A program made the position numbers and the translations under genes. From positions 1-64,000 of the forward strand of contig NZ_BMGG01000013.1 in NCBI RefSeq assembly GCF_014640075.1: DNA of 64,000 nucleotides. The letters run 5' to 3'. Positions within the stretch are counted from its first letter, which is position 1. Each line of letters starts with the position of its first letter. The stretch is from Chelatococcus reniformis (GTDB lineage: Bacteria > Pseudomonadota > Alphaproteobacteria > Rhizobiales > Beijerinckiaceae). This document shows, piece by piece, positions 16,711-25,319 of the stretch. Below the pieces are notes generated by a model that saw nothing but the letters and a program-made list of their open reading frames with translations, was not told where the DNA came from and did not search any database.

Positions 16711-17756
16711 GGCTGCGTTTCCCTTGGCTGCGTTTCTCTTGGCTGCGTTTCTCTGAGGTTGATGCACACCTTGCCGTGCTGGTCAGCGCTGGCGAGACGC
16801 TGATAGGCCTGCGGGACCGCGTCGAAGGGGAAGACGCTGTCGATGACCGGCCTGAAGCTGGCACGCTCGATGAAGGCGAGCATCGCCTCGAAGCTCGCCC
16901 GCGAGCCCACCGTCACGCCGCGAATGGTGAGGTTCTTGGTGATGATCGGGCCGAGCTCGATCGTGGCGCTGAGGCCGCCGAGGAAGCCTGTCGCCACGAT
17001 CCGCCCGTTCTGAGCGCTGGCGGCGATCGACTGGGGCAGGCTTGTCTCGCCGCCGACGTCGACGACCGCGTCCACGCCGCGCCCGGCGGTCGCGGCGAGC
17101 ACCGCTTTGCCCCAGTCGGGCGTCTGCGATGAGATCACCGTCTCGACCCCGAGTGCGCGGATGGCAGCGGCCTTCTCCGCGGAGCGTGACACCGCGACGA
17201 CTTTCAGTCCGGCGGCCAGCCCGAGCTGGACGACGAAGGTCGATACGCCGCCGGACCCTTGCACCAGCACCGTTTCACCGGGCCTGGCTACCGCCAGCTC
17301 GAAGAGCGCGCACCAGGCGGTGAGCGCGGCGATGGGAAGGGTCGCGCATTCCACGTCGGTCAGCCGCTCGGGCGCGCGAACGATGAAGCCGGCCGGGAAG
17401 ACGCGGCGTTCGCAGAGCACCCCGTCGAGGGGCGAGCCGAGCGTGTGGGCGCGATCGGCTCGCTCGCTCGGCCCCCGATCCCAACTCTGCATGTAGCAGC
17501 CGATCACCCGATCGCCGATTCGCCAGCGGTCGACCTCGGCACCCACGGCGACGACGCGGCCCACGGCGTCGGACGCCGGGACCATCGGCAGCGGTTGGGC
17601 GGGCGCGTAGACACCACGCGCGATGGCCAGATCGCGATAATTCAGTGCCACGGCGTCAATTTCGACGAGCACCTCGCATGAGCCCGGCACCGGCTCCGGC
17701 CGTTCACCGGGGGCCAGACCGTCAGGACCGAATGAGCATAGCTCCCAGCACCGCAT
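16707..17756 (-). CDS. medium-chain alcohol dehydrogenase, first gene of TetR-flanked operon
   Basis: A 349-residue NAD(P)-dependent dehydrogenase with a GroES-like N-terminal half (ALNYRDLAIARG) and a Rossmann domain (VLVQGSGGVSTF, then VDAVVDVGGET). The catalytic zinc ligands of classical enzymes are not evident, so it resembles the zinc-independent quinone reductase-like branch. Its last 15 residues are three perfect RETQP units encoded by a 15-bp tandem repeat (16711-16755), which looks like a recent slippage expansion. The start is ATG 17756 (the frame extends to 17768). It is closely similar to the frameshifted copy at 14024-15033, pointing to an in-operon duplication. Confidence 0.9.
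   Translation of the reverse strand: MRCWELCSFGPDGLAPGERPEPVPGSCEVLVEIDAVALNYRDLAIARGVYAPAQPLPMVPASDAVGRVVAVGAEVDRWRIGDRVIGCYMQSWDRGPSERADRAHTLGSPLDGVLCERRVFPAGFIVRAPERLTDVECATLPIAALTAWCALFELAVARPGETVLVQGSGGVSTFVVQLGLAAGLKVVAVSRSAEKAAAIRALGVETVISSQTPDWGKAVLAATAGRGVDAVVDVGGETSLPQSIAASAQNGRIVATGFLGGLSATIELGPIITKNLTIRGVTVGSRASFEAMLAFIERASFRPVIDSVFPFDAVPQAYQRLASADQHGKVCINLRETQPRETQPRETQP
16711..16755 (-). repeat. 15-bp tandem repeat, three units
   Basis: Three consecutive units ggctgcgtttcYctK on the plus strand (16711-16725, 16726-16740, 16741-16755), differing at one or two bases. They encode (RETQP)3 at the dehydrogenase C-terminus, and the first unit abuts the start codon of the hydrolase. 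Copy number could vary without a frame change. Confidence 0.92.
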
Positions 17757-17788
17757 ACATATCACCATTCAAATACGATAATGTATCT
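17755..17788. promoter_or_regulatory. candidate TetR operator / divergent promoter region
   Basis: The short space between the dehydrogenase operon and the divergent TetR gene is AT-rich and holds inverted repeats: ATACAT (17755-17760) with ATGTAT (17781-17786), and GATA-atg-TATC at 17777-17787. TetR proteins usually bind such palindromes in the shared promoter. The exact site is a guess. Confidence 0.4.
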
Positions 17789-17834
17789 GAATTCATCCGT
17801 GCTATGGTGTCAAGCCGTTTCGACTGGAGGAGCC

Positions 17835-18452
17835 GTGCGCAACGCGAAACGACTGAGCCGCGAGGAAAGCCAGGCGCGAACCCGCGAGCTGCTCATGCGC
17901 TCAGCCGCGCGATGCTTCGCCGAGCTCGGCTTCGACAGAGCCTCGGTGGACCAGATCGCGGAGAATGCCGGCTTTTCGCGCGGCGCGTTCTACTCCAACT
18001 TCGCGGACAAGGACGCGATCTTCTTCGCCCTGTACCAGCGGCATCTCGACAGGGATCTACGGGACTTCGAAGTGCTGCTGGCGCAGAGCGCTACCTTCGA
18101 AAACTTCGTCGCCGGGGCCGCAGCCCGCTACCGGGAGCTCGGCGACAACCCCGATTGGTGCCTGCTGATCGCCGAATTCCAGCTGCGGGCATCGCGTGCC
18201 GCGACGGCCGACGACGCCTTCGCCCGCACCTATGCGGACTACCGCTCGGAACTCAGCCGCCTGATCGACGCCACGCTGGAGCGCTTTGGACGGAAGGGCA
18301 GCCTCACGCCCGCCGAACTGGCGATGTCACTGCTCGCCCTGTCGCATGGGCTTGCACTCGAGCGCGCCGCGTCGCGAGACACGGTGCCGATGGCCCTGAC
18401 CGGCAAAGCTATGGGCGCGCTGCTCACCGGCGCCACGGCCGCGACGGAGTAG
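17835..18452 (+). CDS. TetR family transcriptional regulator
   Basis: A 205-residue repressor-type protein. The N-terminal helix-turn-helix spans about residues 16-60 (ARTRELLMRSAARCFAELGF then IAENAGFSRGAFYSNFADKD), a typical TetR DNA-binding domain. The remainder is the helical ligand-binding and dimerisation domain. GTG 17835 has GGAGG just upstream and is preferred over the ATG at 17781, which lies in the likely operator. It is divergent to the dehydrogenase/hydrolase/nitroreductase operon and probably controls it in response to the pathway substrate. Confidence 0.9.
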   Translation: MRNAKRLSREESQARTRELLMRSAARCFAELGFDRASVDQIAENAGFSRGAFYSNFADKDAIFFALYQRHLDRDLRDFEVLLAQSATFENFVAGAAARYRELGDNPDWCLLIAEFQLRASRAATADDAFARTYADYRSELSRLIDATLERFGRKGSLTPAELAMSLLALSHGLALERAASRDTVPMALTGKAMGALLTGATAATE

Positions 18453-18868
18453 GCCGGCCGGGCGCCGGCGAGCAACCGCGCACGCGAACGCCACGAATAA
18501 GTGCAAAATTCTCTTCGATCATCCCGGGCGTGGCCGGCCGCACCAACGCGCTGGAGACCGGCGTGTTCGCTATGGCAGGCGCCATCCGTTGACCTTCGCC
18601 GACGCTGGGGCTGGATGTGGGCGGCTGCGACCTGCGGAAAGAACACACGCGCAAACCGGTCTACAAGCCGGTCGGCCCCGATCGGCGACAGCAGCACCCA
18701 GCCCAGAAGGCGGCGGGCGCGCCCGGTCGACGAGCCTGAGGAGGGGCGCCGCGACGAGCGACAGGGCCGGCAGGTTGCGGATCGCAAATGCAATCGAAAG
18801 GTCTTGAGAACGAAAGGTCTTGGCGACGAAGCGTTGCCCGCGGGATGCCGCCGCGACGGCGGCGCCGA
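18453..18868. other. gene-poor stretch, possible decayed coding remnant
   Basis: No intact gene. On the minus strand the frames FAIRNLPALSLVAAPLLRLVD (about 18790-18725) and RRLLGWVLLSPIGADRLVD (about 18715-18660) look protein-like but lie in different frames without start codons. A decayed gene is possible; I could not identify a family. Confidence 0.35.
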
Positions 18869-19132
18869 CTAGCCTCGAAGGCTCTCGAGCGCTTGCCGGG
18901 CACGCACCGACCCGGGCGGAGCCGGCTCCCAGCCTGCGCGCCGATCCGGCCGGCCCGCGAATGCGCGAAGCGCGGCCCGCGCCTCCAGGCAGCCCAGCGC
19001 TTCCTCACGCGTCGTGTGCTGATGGCTGCAACCGACGCCGACGCCGTCCGGGATGCTTACGCACAAGCGCCACGTGGTAACGACGAGACCGTCATCTCCA
19101 CGAGCGACACCTGGCATCAATTTGAGAGTCAT
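18869..19132 (-). CDS. small hypothetical protein
   Basis: An 87-residue frame starting at ATG 19132 behind a GGGGGAC box: MTLKLMPGVARGDDGLVVTTW... . It contains CSHQHTTREEALGCLEARAAL, a helix with spaced hydrophobic residues, and ends in a charged tail. No signal peptide or family is recognised. It may be a real small protein or chance; it lies alone in a repeat-rich area. Confidence 0.4.
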   Translation of the reverse strand: MTLKLMPGVARGDDGLVVTTWRLCVSIPDGVGVGCSHQHTTREEALGCLEARAALRAFAGRPDRRAGWEPAPPGSVRARQALESLRG

Positions 19133-19784
19133 TGCGTCCCCCAACTTGGACCTTCGCGAGGCTGGCCCCCCACCATGGGCATTGGAGGGTGGAGAACGGC
19201 GGACCTCAACGGGGGGAAATTCCCCCTGCAATACCGCTTGCCACAGCTCCTGAAGAACCCATTGCCGTGGTCAGGCCCGGTCGCTCGCCCTCAAGCATTT
19301 TGCCGTCGGGTGAGGCCATCCAACGGCAGAGAAATGCTCATAGTCCTTTGAATCTGGAGCGCTTCTCAGCGATCGGGTGATTCCACCCAATCGCGAGGGC
19401 TCTAGCGTCTGGTCGGCGGCGGCACCGCCGGCTGAGCGGAGACGCCCCCGAGGTGAACGCCCGGAGCGCCTAGGAGCCTGTTTGGGAATTGGGCGGCGGA
19501 GGGCCGTCGAGGGATTTTCGCGCCTTGGCAGGAGGCGATCACAGCCGATATCGGTCGATATCGGCAAGTTCGCCGACGCACCAGAGCGTGAAAAGACCCG
19601 TCGGCCGACCCGCCCGCCATTTCCAAGCAGGCTCTAAAGCCGCAGGGCCTTCATTTTCGTGATCACAATCGGCATTCGGGGGCTTGCAGTTTTCATAAAG
19701 CTCGCGTTCTAACAGGATTGGTCCTTACGATCGCAAACGGCGTCCGCGCGACCGCCAACTCATATCGAACTGGGAGGTCATCTA
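19133..19784. other. intergenic region with repeats
   Basis: About 650 bases with no convincing gene. It contains a segment (19318-19395) with cagaaatgctc...tctggagcgcttctc and the stem gcgatcgggtg-att-ccacccaatcgc (19369-19394), also present in altered form at 52570-52640. It also contains an element bounded by inverted repeats at 19471-19634. The promoter of the secreted repeat protein must lie near its right end. Confidence 0.55.
19471..19634. repeat. MITE-like element bounded by imperfect inverted repeats
   Basis: The left end gagcctgtttgggaattggg and the right end ccatttccaagcaggctc are imperfect inverted repeats around about 130 bases without a gene, including a gatatcggtcgatatcgg direct repeat. 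The same motif (gcctgtctggaaatgtcgg) forms the hairpin at 62149-62198. This suggests a small non-autonomous element family. Confidence 0.5.
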
Positions 19785-20102
19785 ATGAAAACGGCTCAAG
19801 CTATGATCGTCGCCGCCGCTGCCCTGCTCGCCTCCGGGCCGGCGCTCGCCGATGCTGCCTCGTCCTATGCAGGCGCGTTCGTGGTCGCCCAGAGCACCGG
19901 CGGCAACCAGGGCACCGATCGCCCGGGCCCGGGAGGCGGCCCGATCGCGACGGGCCGCGACGCGCAGGGCAATTACGGCTCGCAGAGCACCGGCGGCAAC
20001 CAGGCTACGGACAAGCCCGGCCCCGGCGGCGGCCCCATCGACAACAGCGCCAATCGGCAAGGCAATAAGGGCTGCCAAAGCACGGGCGGCAACCCCTGCT
20101 GA
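19785..20102 (+). CDS. small secreted Gly-rich repeat protein
   Basis: A 105-residue protein with a clear signal peptide (residues 1-23, cleavage near PALADA). The mature part consists of 2.3 copies of a ~31-residue repeat beginning QSTGGNQxTDxPGPGGGPI, followed by GNYGS or GNKGC. The last, truncated unit ends QSTGGNPC, giving two cysteines (in GC and PC) near the C-terminus that could form a disulfide. A GGGAGG box precedes ATG 19785. No family is recognised. The unit structure suggests a periplasmic or surface protein, possibly metal- or polymer-binding; this is speculative. It stands alone. Confidence 0.78.
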   Translation: MKTAQAMIVAAAALLASGPALADAASSYAGAFVVAQSTGGNQGTDRPGPGGGPIATGRDAQGNYGSQSTGGNQATDKPGPGGGPIDNSANRQGNKGCQSTGGNPC

Positions 20103-20601
20103 TCGGCTGCACGGCCACCGACTAGGCCGATGATCCGGCTGAACAGCCGGCGGCGCTACCGTGCCGCCGGCCTTTCGCGTATCTTACCGGGCGCTCGTGG
20201 ATTTCGTGGTGTGGCGACGGAGGCGACGCCGTCGGAAGACCCTCATGCATCCGCCGCGTTGCGGAGGGCTTAAAGCGGCTGTCTCAGCTCGCTTTGCGCG
20301 TCCTGACCGTCCGCACTTCGGCGCGAACTCTGCCACAGCGGTTCGACCGGCCATGACATCTGTCGGGCGGGACGCTCACTCGCGCTTCGATTAGAGCATT
20401 TCAGCGTTTCTTCGAATCGCCGAAATGCTCTATCTGTTTGTTTTGTCGCGTTTTCTTCACGCGAACCGGCGTCCACTTCGCTCGAAAACGCTCTAGGCCG
20501 GATGCCGCCGCGACGCGTAGAGCCGACCTCTTCGCGATAAGGTCTGATCCGCCTGATCAGCTCAGCCCGAAGCCCCTCGCAGCCTACCTCGAAGAGTTGC
20601 C
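20103..20601. other. intergenic region carrying repeat copy B
   Basis: About 500 bases with no gene. Repeat copy B occupies 20392-20496. The rest shows no recognisable feature. Confidence 0.55.
20392..20496 (-). repeat. 105-bp dispersed repeat, copy B
   Basis: A full-length copy, TAGAGCATTTCAGCG...AACGCTCTAG, in the same orientation as copy A and differing at a few bases. Confidence 0.9.
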
Positions 20602-22392
20602 CTATCTCTCGCTTGCCGGCGGAAAAACCCACTGTCCGTTTTTGATGGGCAGGAAGCTGCCGTCGTCCTCGCCGACCTCCGTTGCGATCAGGCCATTCAG
20701 CTTCCCGTTCATGGCCATGACCAGGTCGCCCGCTGCCTTGCCCTTCAGGGCCAGGTTGTCGACCTCATCCGGATCATTCTGAAGGTCGTAGATTTCGATG
20801 TCGTTCTTTCCGACGAGGTCTTCCCACGTGGACGGCGTGTTGAAGCCCACGGGGGAGAAGTAGCGGGAGAAACGGTAGCGGCCGTCGAACACGCTGCGGA
20901 TGGAGCAACGCAGTTTGAAGTCGGGCGGCTGTTTCTTGAGAGCGGCGATCCGCTGCGCGAGCGGGACCGAGTTGTTCGATCTCACGTCGAAATGGGCCGC
21001 CCACCCGGCGTCCTGGTAGCTCAGCATGTTGTAGCAGAACAGCGATCCCGGCCGTAGCGTCTCCGCCTTCGCCGCACCCGGCGTGGTGAGCAACCGTGAG
21101 AAATCACGCCCCGGCAAGCCCTCGGCCGCCTGCTTCAGCTTGTCCGGCGCGGCGCCGGTGAGCGCGAGGATGGTGGGAGCAATGTCTACCTGCGACGTCA
21201 CCGCATCGCAGGTGAGGCCGCCGGGATAGGCGGGGTGGACGATCATCAGCGGCAGATGGTTCTGCTGGCGATAGGTGGAATTGCCCTTGCCGCGCATCTG
21301 ATGGTGGCCGCCGAGCTCGCCATGATCGGCCGTGAAGACGATGATGGTGTCGTCCGACATGCCGTTGGCCTTGATGGCCTCCAGCACCCGGGACACTTGG
21401 AGGTCGCAGTCACGGATGCAGTTGAAATAGTAGTTCTGAAGCACCCGCCAACGGCGATCCTCGTCGGGCCATTGGCCGACCAGAAAATCCATGACTTCCT
21501 GATAGGTCTGCTGCGCCTTGGGGCGGCCGGGCGCGTCGAAGGCCTGCGTCCGCGTGGATGGCAGCGGCACGTCCCAGGTCGCCGCGTAGAGCTCGTTCCC
21601 CGGAGGGCGGGCAATCGGCATCGACGATCGCTCGCCCTGCACCGTCTGCCCCGGAAGGTCGGAATTGACGAACATCACGTCGTGGGGATTGACGAAGTTC
21701 ACCGCCAGATACCACGGCTTTCCAGCCGCCTTCAGGCCCTGCCCCTTGGTGCGCAGCCAGCGTGTGACGAAAGCCGTGGTGGTGTCGTCGTAATTATAGC
21801 CGCCCAGGGTCCGGTCGTTGATGTCGCCGACCCCAAAGAAGTCGTCGAAACCGTAGCTCTTGATGATTTCCCGATACTTGGGAAATGGCGCGTCGATGGC
21901 CTCGTTCACCTCATCGAGATTGATGGACAGGTGCCATTTGCCCTGATACGCGGCGTGATAGCCGAGCTGGGCGAGGCGGTGGCCCACCGTCTTCACATCC
22001 GTCGACATGTCCGGCTGCCATAGGGCGTTGGCGTTGTCGAAGACGCCGGTGTGGGGAATGTGGAGGCCGGTATAGAGCGTCGATCGGGCGGGCGAGCAGA
22101 CACAGGACGCGGCCTGATGGTTGGTGAACGTGATGCCGTTGGCCTTGATCCATTCGCGACCCGGCACTGGAAACTGCCACTTATTGAAGAAGTGCTCCTG
22201 GTCCACCAGGATGAACAGAATGTTGTAGCCGCCGGGCGGCGCGTCGGGCGCCTTGGTGGGGGTAGGCGCACGGGACGGCATGTCCCCGGCCTGCGCCGTA
22301 TTGGGCAAAAGGGTCGCTCCCAGCAGCGCCGCCCCGGACGTGAAAAGCCCTCTGCGGGACGGGTCGACCGACGTGTCCGCCTTCTTCGTCAC
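20602..22392 (-). CDS. sulfatase, Tat-exported
   Basis: A 596-residue type I sulfatase. The N-terminal SRRGLF (residues 12-17) followed by a hydrophobic stretch is a twin-arginine signal, so the folded enzyme acts in the periplasm. The active-site motif is C99-S-P-A-R103 followed by STLYTG, where Cys99 should become formylglycine. DQEH near residue 64 and the later FTADHGELGGHH supply calcium ligands. It hydrolyses a sulfate (possibly phosphonate) ester of unknown identity. A formylglycine-generating enzyme is needed and none is in the window. It is divergent from the decarboxylase gene at 22622, 229 bases away. Confidence 0.9.
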   Translation of the reverse strand: MTKKADTSVDPSRRGLFTSGAALLGATLLPNTAQAGDMPSRAPTPTKAPDAPPGGYNILFILVDQEHFFNKWQFPVPGREWIKANGITFTNHQAASCVCSPARSTLYTGLHIPHTGVFDNANALWQPDMSTDVKTVGHRLAQLGYHAAYQGKWHLSINLDEVNEAIDAPFPKYREIIKSYGFDDFFGVGDINDRTLGGYNYDDTTTAFVTRWLRTKGQGLKAAGKPWYLAVNFVNPHDVMFVNSDLPGQTVQGERSSMPIARPPGNELYAATWDVPLPSTRTQAFDAPGRPKAQQTYQEVMDFLVGQWPDEDRRWRVLQNYYFNCIRDCDLQVSRVLEAIKANGMSDDTIIVFTADHGELGGHHQMRGKGNSTYRQQNHLPLMIVHPAYPGGLTCDAVTSQVDIAPTILALTGAAPDKLKQAAEGLPGRDFSRLLTTPGAAKAETLRPGSLFCYNMLSYQDAGWAAHFDVRSNNSVPLAQRIAALKKQPPDFKLRCSIRSVFDGRYRFSRYFSPVGFNTPSTWEDLVGKNDIEIYDLQNDPDEVDNLALKGKAAGDLVMAMNGKLNGLIATEVGEDDGSFLPIKNGQWVFPPASER

Positions 22393-22621
22393 CAGGCACC
22401 CCCCCTAAGCCAAGCTCGTGGAGATATCTCAGGTGAAGAGTGCTGAAGCAACTGATTTCTCGGCCCCTATGAACAAGCAAGAGAAAGACGGGGACGCACG
22501 CGCGATGAAGCGGCGTTCACAAACCGGCTAGATTGCACTTCCCCCAGCGCATGGCAGCTCACATTCAGCTAAGGTCCCGCCCGCCCGGCGCCTCGGCGCC
22601 TCGTCATAAAGATGTTACATT

Positions 22622-23581
22622 ATGAAGAAGATCGCCCTCGAGGAACACTTCATTCTGCCGAGCCTGCTGCCGCATATGCTGGCGGCAATGCCACTGGTGA
22701 CCCCCGAAGCTTCGCGTGCGCTGGTGGACGCCATGTCGGATTTCGGCGAGCGCCGTCTGGCGGCCATGGATGCGGCAGGTATCGAGATCGCCGTCCTGTC
22801 GATCTCCGGGCCGGGCGTGCAGGCGGAAGCGGACGCGGCGCGCGCCGTCGATTTGGCGCGGGACGCCAACGATTTTCTCGCCGAGGCCATCGCGGGCCGG
22901 AGCGACCGCTATCGCGGATTTGCGCATCTCGCCATGCAGGATGTGCCCGCCGCCACGGCCGAGCTGCGGCGGTGTGTGCGAGATCTGGGCTTCGTTGGGT
23001 CCCTGGTGAACGGCCACACGCAAGGCGTCTATCTGGACGATGCGCGCTACGACCCGTTCTGGGAGGTGATGCAGGAGCTGGATGTGCCGCTCTACCTGCA
23101 TCCGGGTGATTCGTACGTGCTCCCCCACGTGCTTCAAGGTGCGCCGGAGTTGCGCAAGCCCACTTGGGAATGGACGATCGAGATGTCGTCCCACTTCCTG
23201 CGCCTGGTGTTCGCGGGCGTGTTCGACCGCTTTCCGCGGCTCAAGATCGTGCTCGGCCACATGGGCGAAACGCTGCCCTATACGCTGTGGCGCCTCGACA
23301 GCCGTGCGGCGCTCATCACCGGCAAGCGACCGTTGAAGCTGAAGCCGTCCGACTACCTCAGGCGCAACCTCTTCGTGACGACGTCAGGCCAGTGTGACGA
23401 CGTCCCTCTCATTGCCGCCATCTCGGCGCTCGGCGCCGACAACGTGCTGTTCTCGGCGGACTACCCTTACGAGGATAGCGCCGTGGCGGGCCAATTCGTC
23501 GACAACGCCGCAATCGACGAGGCAACGCGGGAGAAGGTGGCGCGGCTCAATGCGGTGCGCCTGATGAACCTGACGGTCTAG
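22622..23581 (+). CDS. amidohydrolase-family non-oxidative (dihydroxybenzoate/resorcylate-type) decarboxylase
   Basis: A 319-residue TIM-barrel metalloenzyme. The N-terminal ALEEHF motif (Glu7-x-His9), His160 in YLHPGD, His213 in LGHMGE and Asp280 in FSADYPYE are the metal and catalytic residues of the gamma-resorcylate and 2,3-dihydroxybenzoate decarboxylase group within amidohydrolase_2. These enzymes remove CO2 from hydroxybenzoates without a cofactor. It heads a run of genes that includes two UbiD-type decarboxylases and UbiX, supporting aromatic-acid metabolism. Its TAG stop is the first three bases of repeat copy C. Confidence 0.85.
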   Translation: MKKIALEEHFILPSLLPHMLAAMPLVTPEASRALVDAMSDFGERRLAAMDAAGIEIAVLSISGPGVQAEADAARAVDLARDANDFLAEAIAGRSDRYRGFAHLAMQDVPAATAELRRCVRDLGFVGSLVNGHTQGVYLDDARYDPFWEVMQELDVPLYLHPGDSYVLPHVLQGAPELRKPTWEWTIEMSSHFLRLVFAGVFDRFPRLKIVLGHMGETLPYTLWRLDSRAALITGKRPLKLKPSDYLRRNLFVTTSGQCDDVPLIAAISALGADNVLFSADYPYEDSAVAGQFVDNAAIDEATREKVARLNAVRLMNLTV

Positions 23582-23683
23582 AGCGTTTTCGAGCAAAGTG
23601 GACGCCGGTTCGCGTAAAGAAAACGCGACAAATCAAACAGATAGAGCATTTCGGCGATTCGAAGAAACGCGGAAATGCTCTAG
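23578..23683 (+). repeat. 105-bp dispersed repeat, copy C
   Basis: An inverted-orientation copy, TAGAGCGTTTTCGAG...GGAAATGCTCTAG. Its first TAG (23579-23581) is the stop codon of the decarboxylase. Confidence 0.9.
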
Positions 23684-23919
23684 GCGGGCCGCCCTTGAGC
23701 ACGATCCTCTAGAGTGAACGGCAAGCTCTGAAAGAGATCATGTTCAAGGTCATGATCTGGGGCGGGACCATTCAACAGAGAATCATCCCGCCCTCTGGCT
23801 CTCTCGGCCACCGCCACGCGCCGCTAGCCAACCATTGAAACGCGCACGGCTCGTCGCGGCTTGAGCATCGCGGGGCCGATGGGCTAAAGCCATCGGCAGC
23901 CACTGCGAAGGGGGTTCGC
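23684..23919. other. intergenic region after repeat copy C
   Basis: About 236 bases with no gene. Near 23735-23765 there is a weak inverted repeat (gatcatg...catgatc). Otherwise nothing was recognised. Confidence 0.45.
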
Positions 23920-24600
23920 GTGCACAAGATCGAGCTCAACGACGACATCGTTCAGATCGCCTTGCAACGGCGCGGCCGCCTTCGCCTGTTCGAACGCATC
24001 GATCCCAAGCGGACAGCGCATTTGGTGATCGACATGCAAGTCGGCTTCATGACACCCGGGGCGCCTGCTGAAATTGCGCCGGCGGTCGACATCATCCCCA
24101 ACGTTAACCGGATCAGCGCCGCATGTCGTGCAGCGGGCGCCCTCAACGTGTTCGTTCAGAACTCCATCAGCGACGAGAGCAAGACGAGCTGGTCCAATTG
24201 GTTCGATGCGTTCTGGACACCCGCCAAGCGCGAGGGGATGTACGCGACATTCATGGTCGGCCAGCCCGGACACGCGCTTCATCCTGACCTCGACATCGAG
24301 CCTGCCGACATGCGCATCAACAAGTTCAGGTTCGGGACGTTTGTCGACGGCTCGTCGCAGCTTCATCAGCGCTTGTCCGGCCTCGGGATCGATACCGTGA
24401 TCGTCAGCGGCTGCGCCACCAACATTTGTTGCGAGTCAACCGCTCGCGACGCCATGATGATGAACTACAAAATCTTGTTTGTATCGGACGCGACTGCAAC
24501 TCACACCGATTTTGAGCACAACAATACGCTCAACAACATGATGCTCACCTTTGCCGACGTAGTTACAACGGACGAGGTGTCATCTCTCTTGGCGTCATAG
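23920..24600 (+). CDS. isochorismatase-like cysteine hydrolase
   Basis: A 226-residue hydrolase of the isochorismatase/nicotinamidase fold. Asp39 in VIDMQ, Lys135 in INKFRF and Cys170 in SGCATNICCESTARDA form the expected Asp-Lys-Cys triad. Family members hydrolyse amides, carbamates or vinyl ethers; the substrate here is unknown. It starts at GTG 23920 behind GAAGGGGG. It lies in the aromatic-acid cluster on the same strand as the decarboxylases and may hydrolyse an amide or ring-cleavage product. Confidence 0.88.
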   Translation: MHKIELNDDIVQIALQRRGRLRLFERIDPKRTAHLVIDMQVGFMTPGAPAEIAPAVDIIPNVNRISAACRAAGALNVFVQNSISDESKTSWSNWFDAFWTPAKREGMYATFMVGQPGHALHPDLDIEPADMRINKFRFGTFVDGSSQLHQRLSGLGIDTVIVSGCATNICCESTARDAMMMNYKILFVSDATATHTDFEHNNTLNNMMLTFADVVTTDEVSSLLAS

Positions 24601-24867
24601 CGGGCGAAGACGGGGAACCGTGTTCCGGCGGCCGGAGCACCGGCCACGCGCGCCGATACGGTCTTCGCCTTCATCTGCGCCTGCGATGCCGTCCCGCATG
24701 CGGGAGACGCGGCGCCCCGCCCCTCCGGGGCCAGCAGACCGGGGATCGGACGTGCGTCCTAGGGTCGCTCGGCCGAGCGCCGCCGACACCCGTTTGTCAC
24801 TAGCCTTTAGTTAGGTCGCGGCTATAGTGCGGCGGCCGGCCCGCACGGCGTGTGGAAGGGGGATCGC

Positions 24868-25293
24868 ATGTCAAGTCATTCGTTGCGCCACGTCGTCAAC
24901 ATCGATGCAGACCACGCCAAAGTCCATCGTGCGCTGACCACACCCGAGGGACTGGCGGGCTGGACGATGGCCGAAGTCTCCGGCGACGGAGATGTCGGCT
25001 CCAAATGGGTCCTTAAATACGGTCGCGGTCCGACCTTTCATTGGGAAATCGTCGCGCACGACGCCGATAAAGTGTCCTGGAAATGCACCGAGGGGCCGGG
25101 TGACTCCGTCGGCACGACGGCGACCTTCCACCTGGGAACGGAACCGCGCGGTCGCGTGCAGGTCACGTTCGACCATGCCGGCTGGCCTCATGACGGCGGC
25201 AACTTCGCCAAATGCAACAGCCTGTGGGGCGCCATGCTCCACCACCTCCGCGCCTACACGGAAAAAGGCACTGTCGCCCCCGCCCATTCCTGA
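24868..25293 (+). CDS. SRPBCC-domain (START-like) protein
   Basis: A 141-residue single-domain protein with the helix-grip pattern: an N-terminal VNIDADHAKVHRALTTPEGLAGW helix and loop, then alternating beta-strands (KWVLKYG, VSWKCTEGP, RVQVTFDHAGW) and a long C-terminal helix. Such proteins bind hydrophobic ligands, and some act as cyclases or Aha1-like proteins. ATG 24868 has GGGGGATCGC upstream; the earlier GTG at 24850 is less likely. It is only 26 bases from the UbiD gene that follows, so probably shares a transcript. Confidence 0.82.
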   Translation: MSSHSLRHVVNIDADHAKVHRALTTPEGLAGWTMAEVSGDGDVGSKWVLKYGRGPTFHWEIVAHDADKVSWKCTEGPGDSVGTTATFHLGTEPRGRVQVTFDHAGWPHDGGNFAKCNSLWGAMLHHLRAYTEKGTVAPAHS

Positions 25294-25319
25294 GGCATGC
25301 CCGTCGTAAGGCTCGCATC

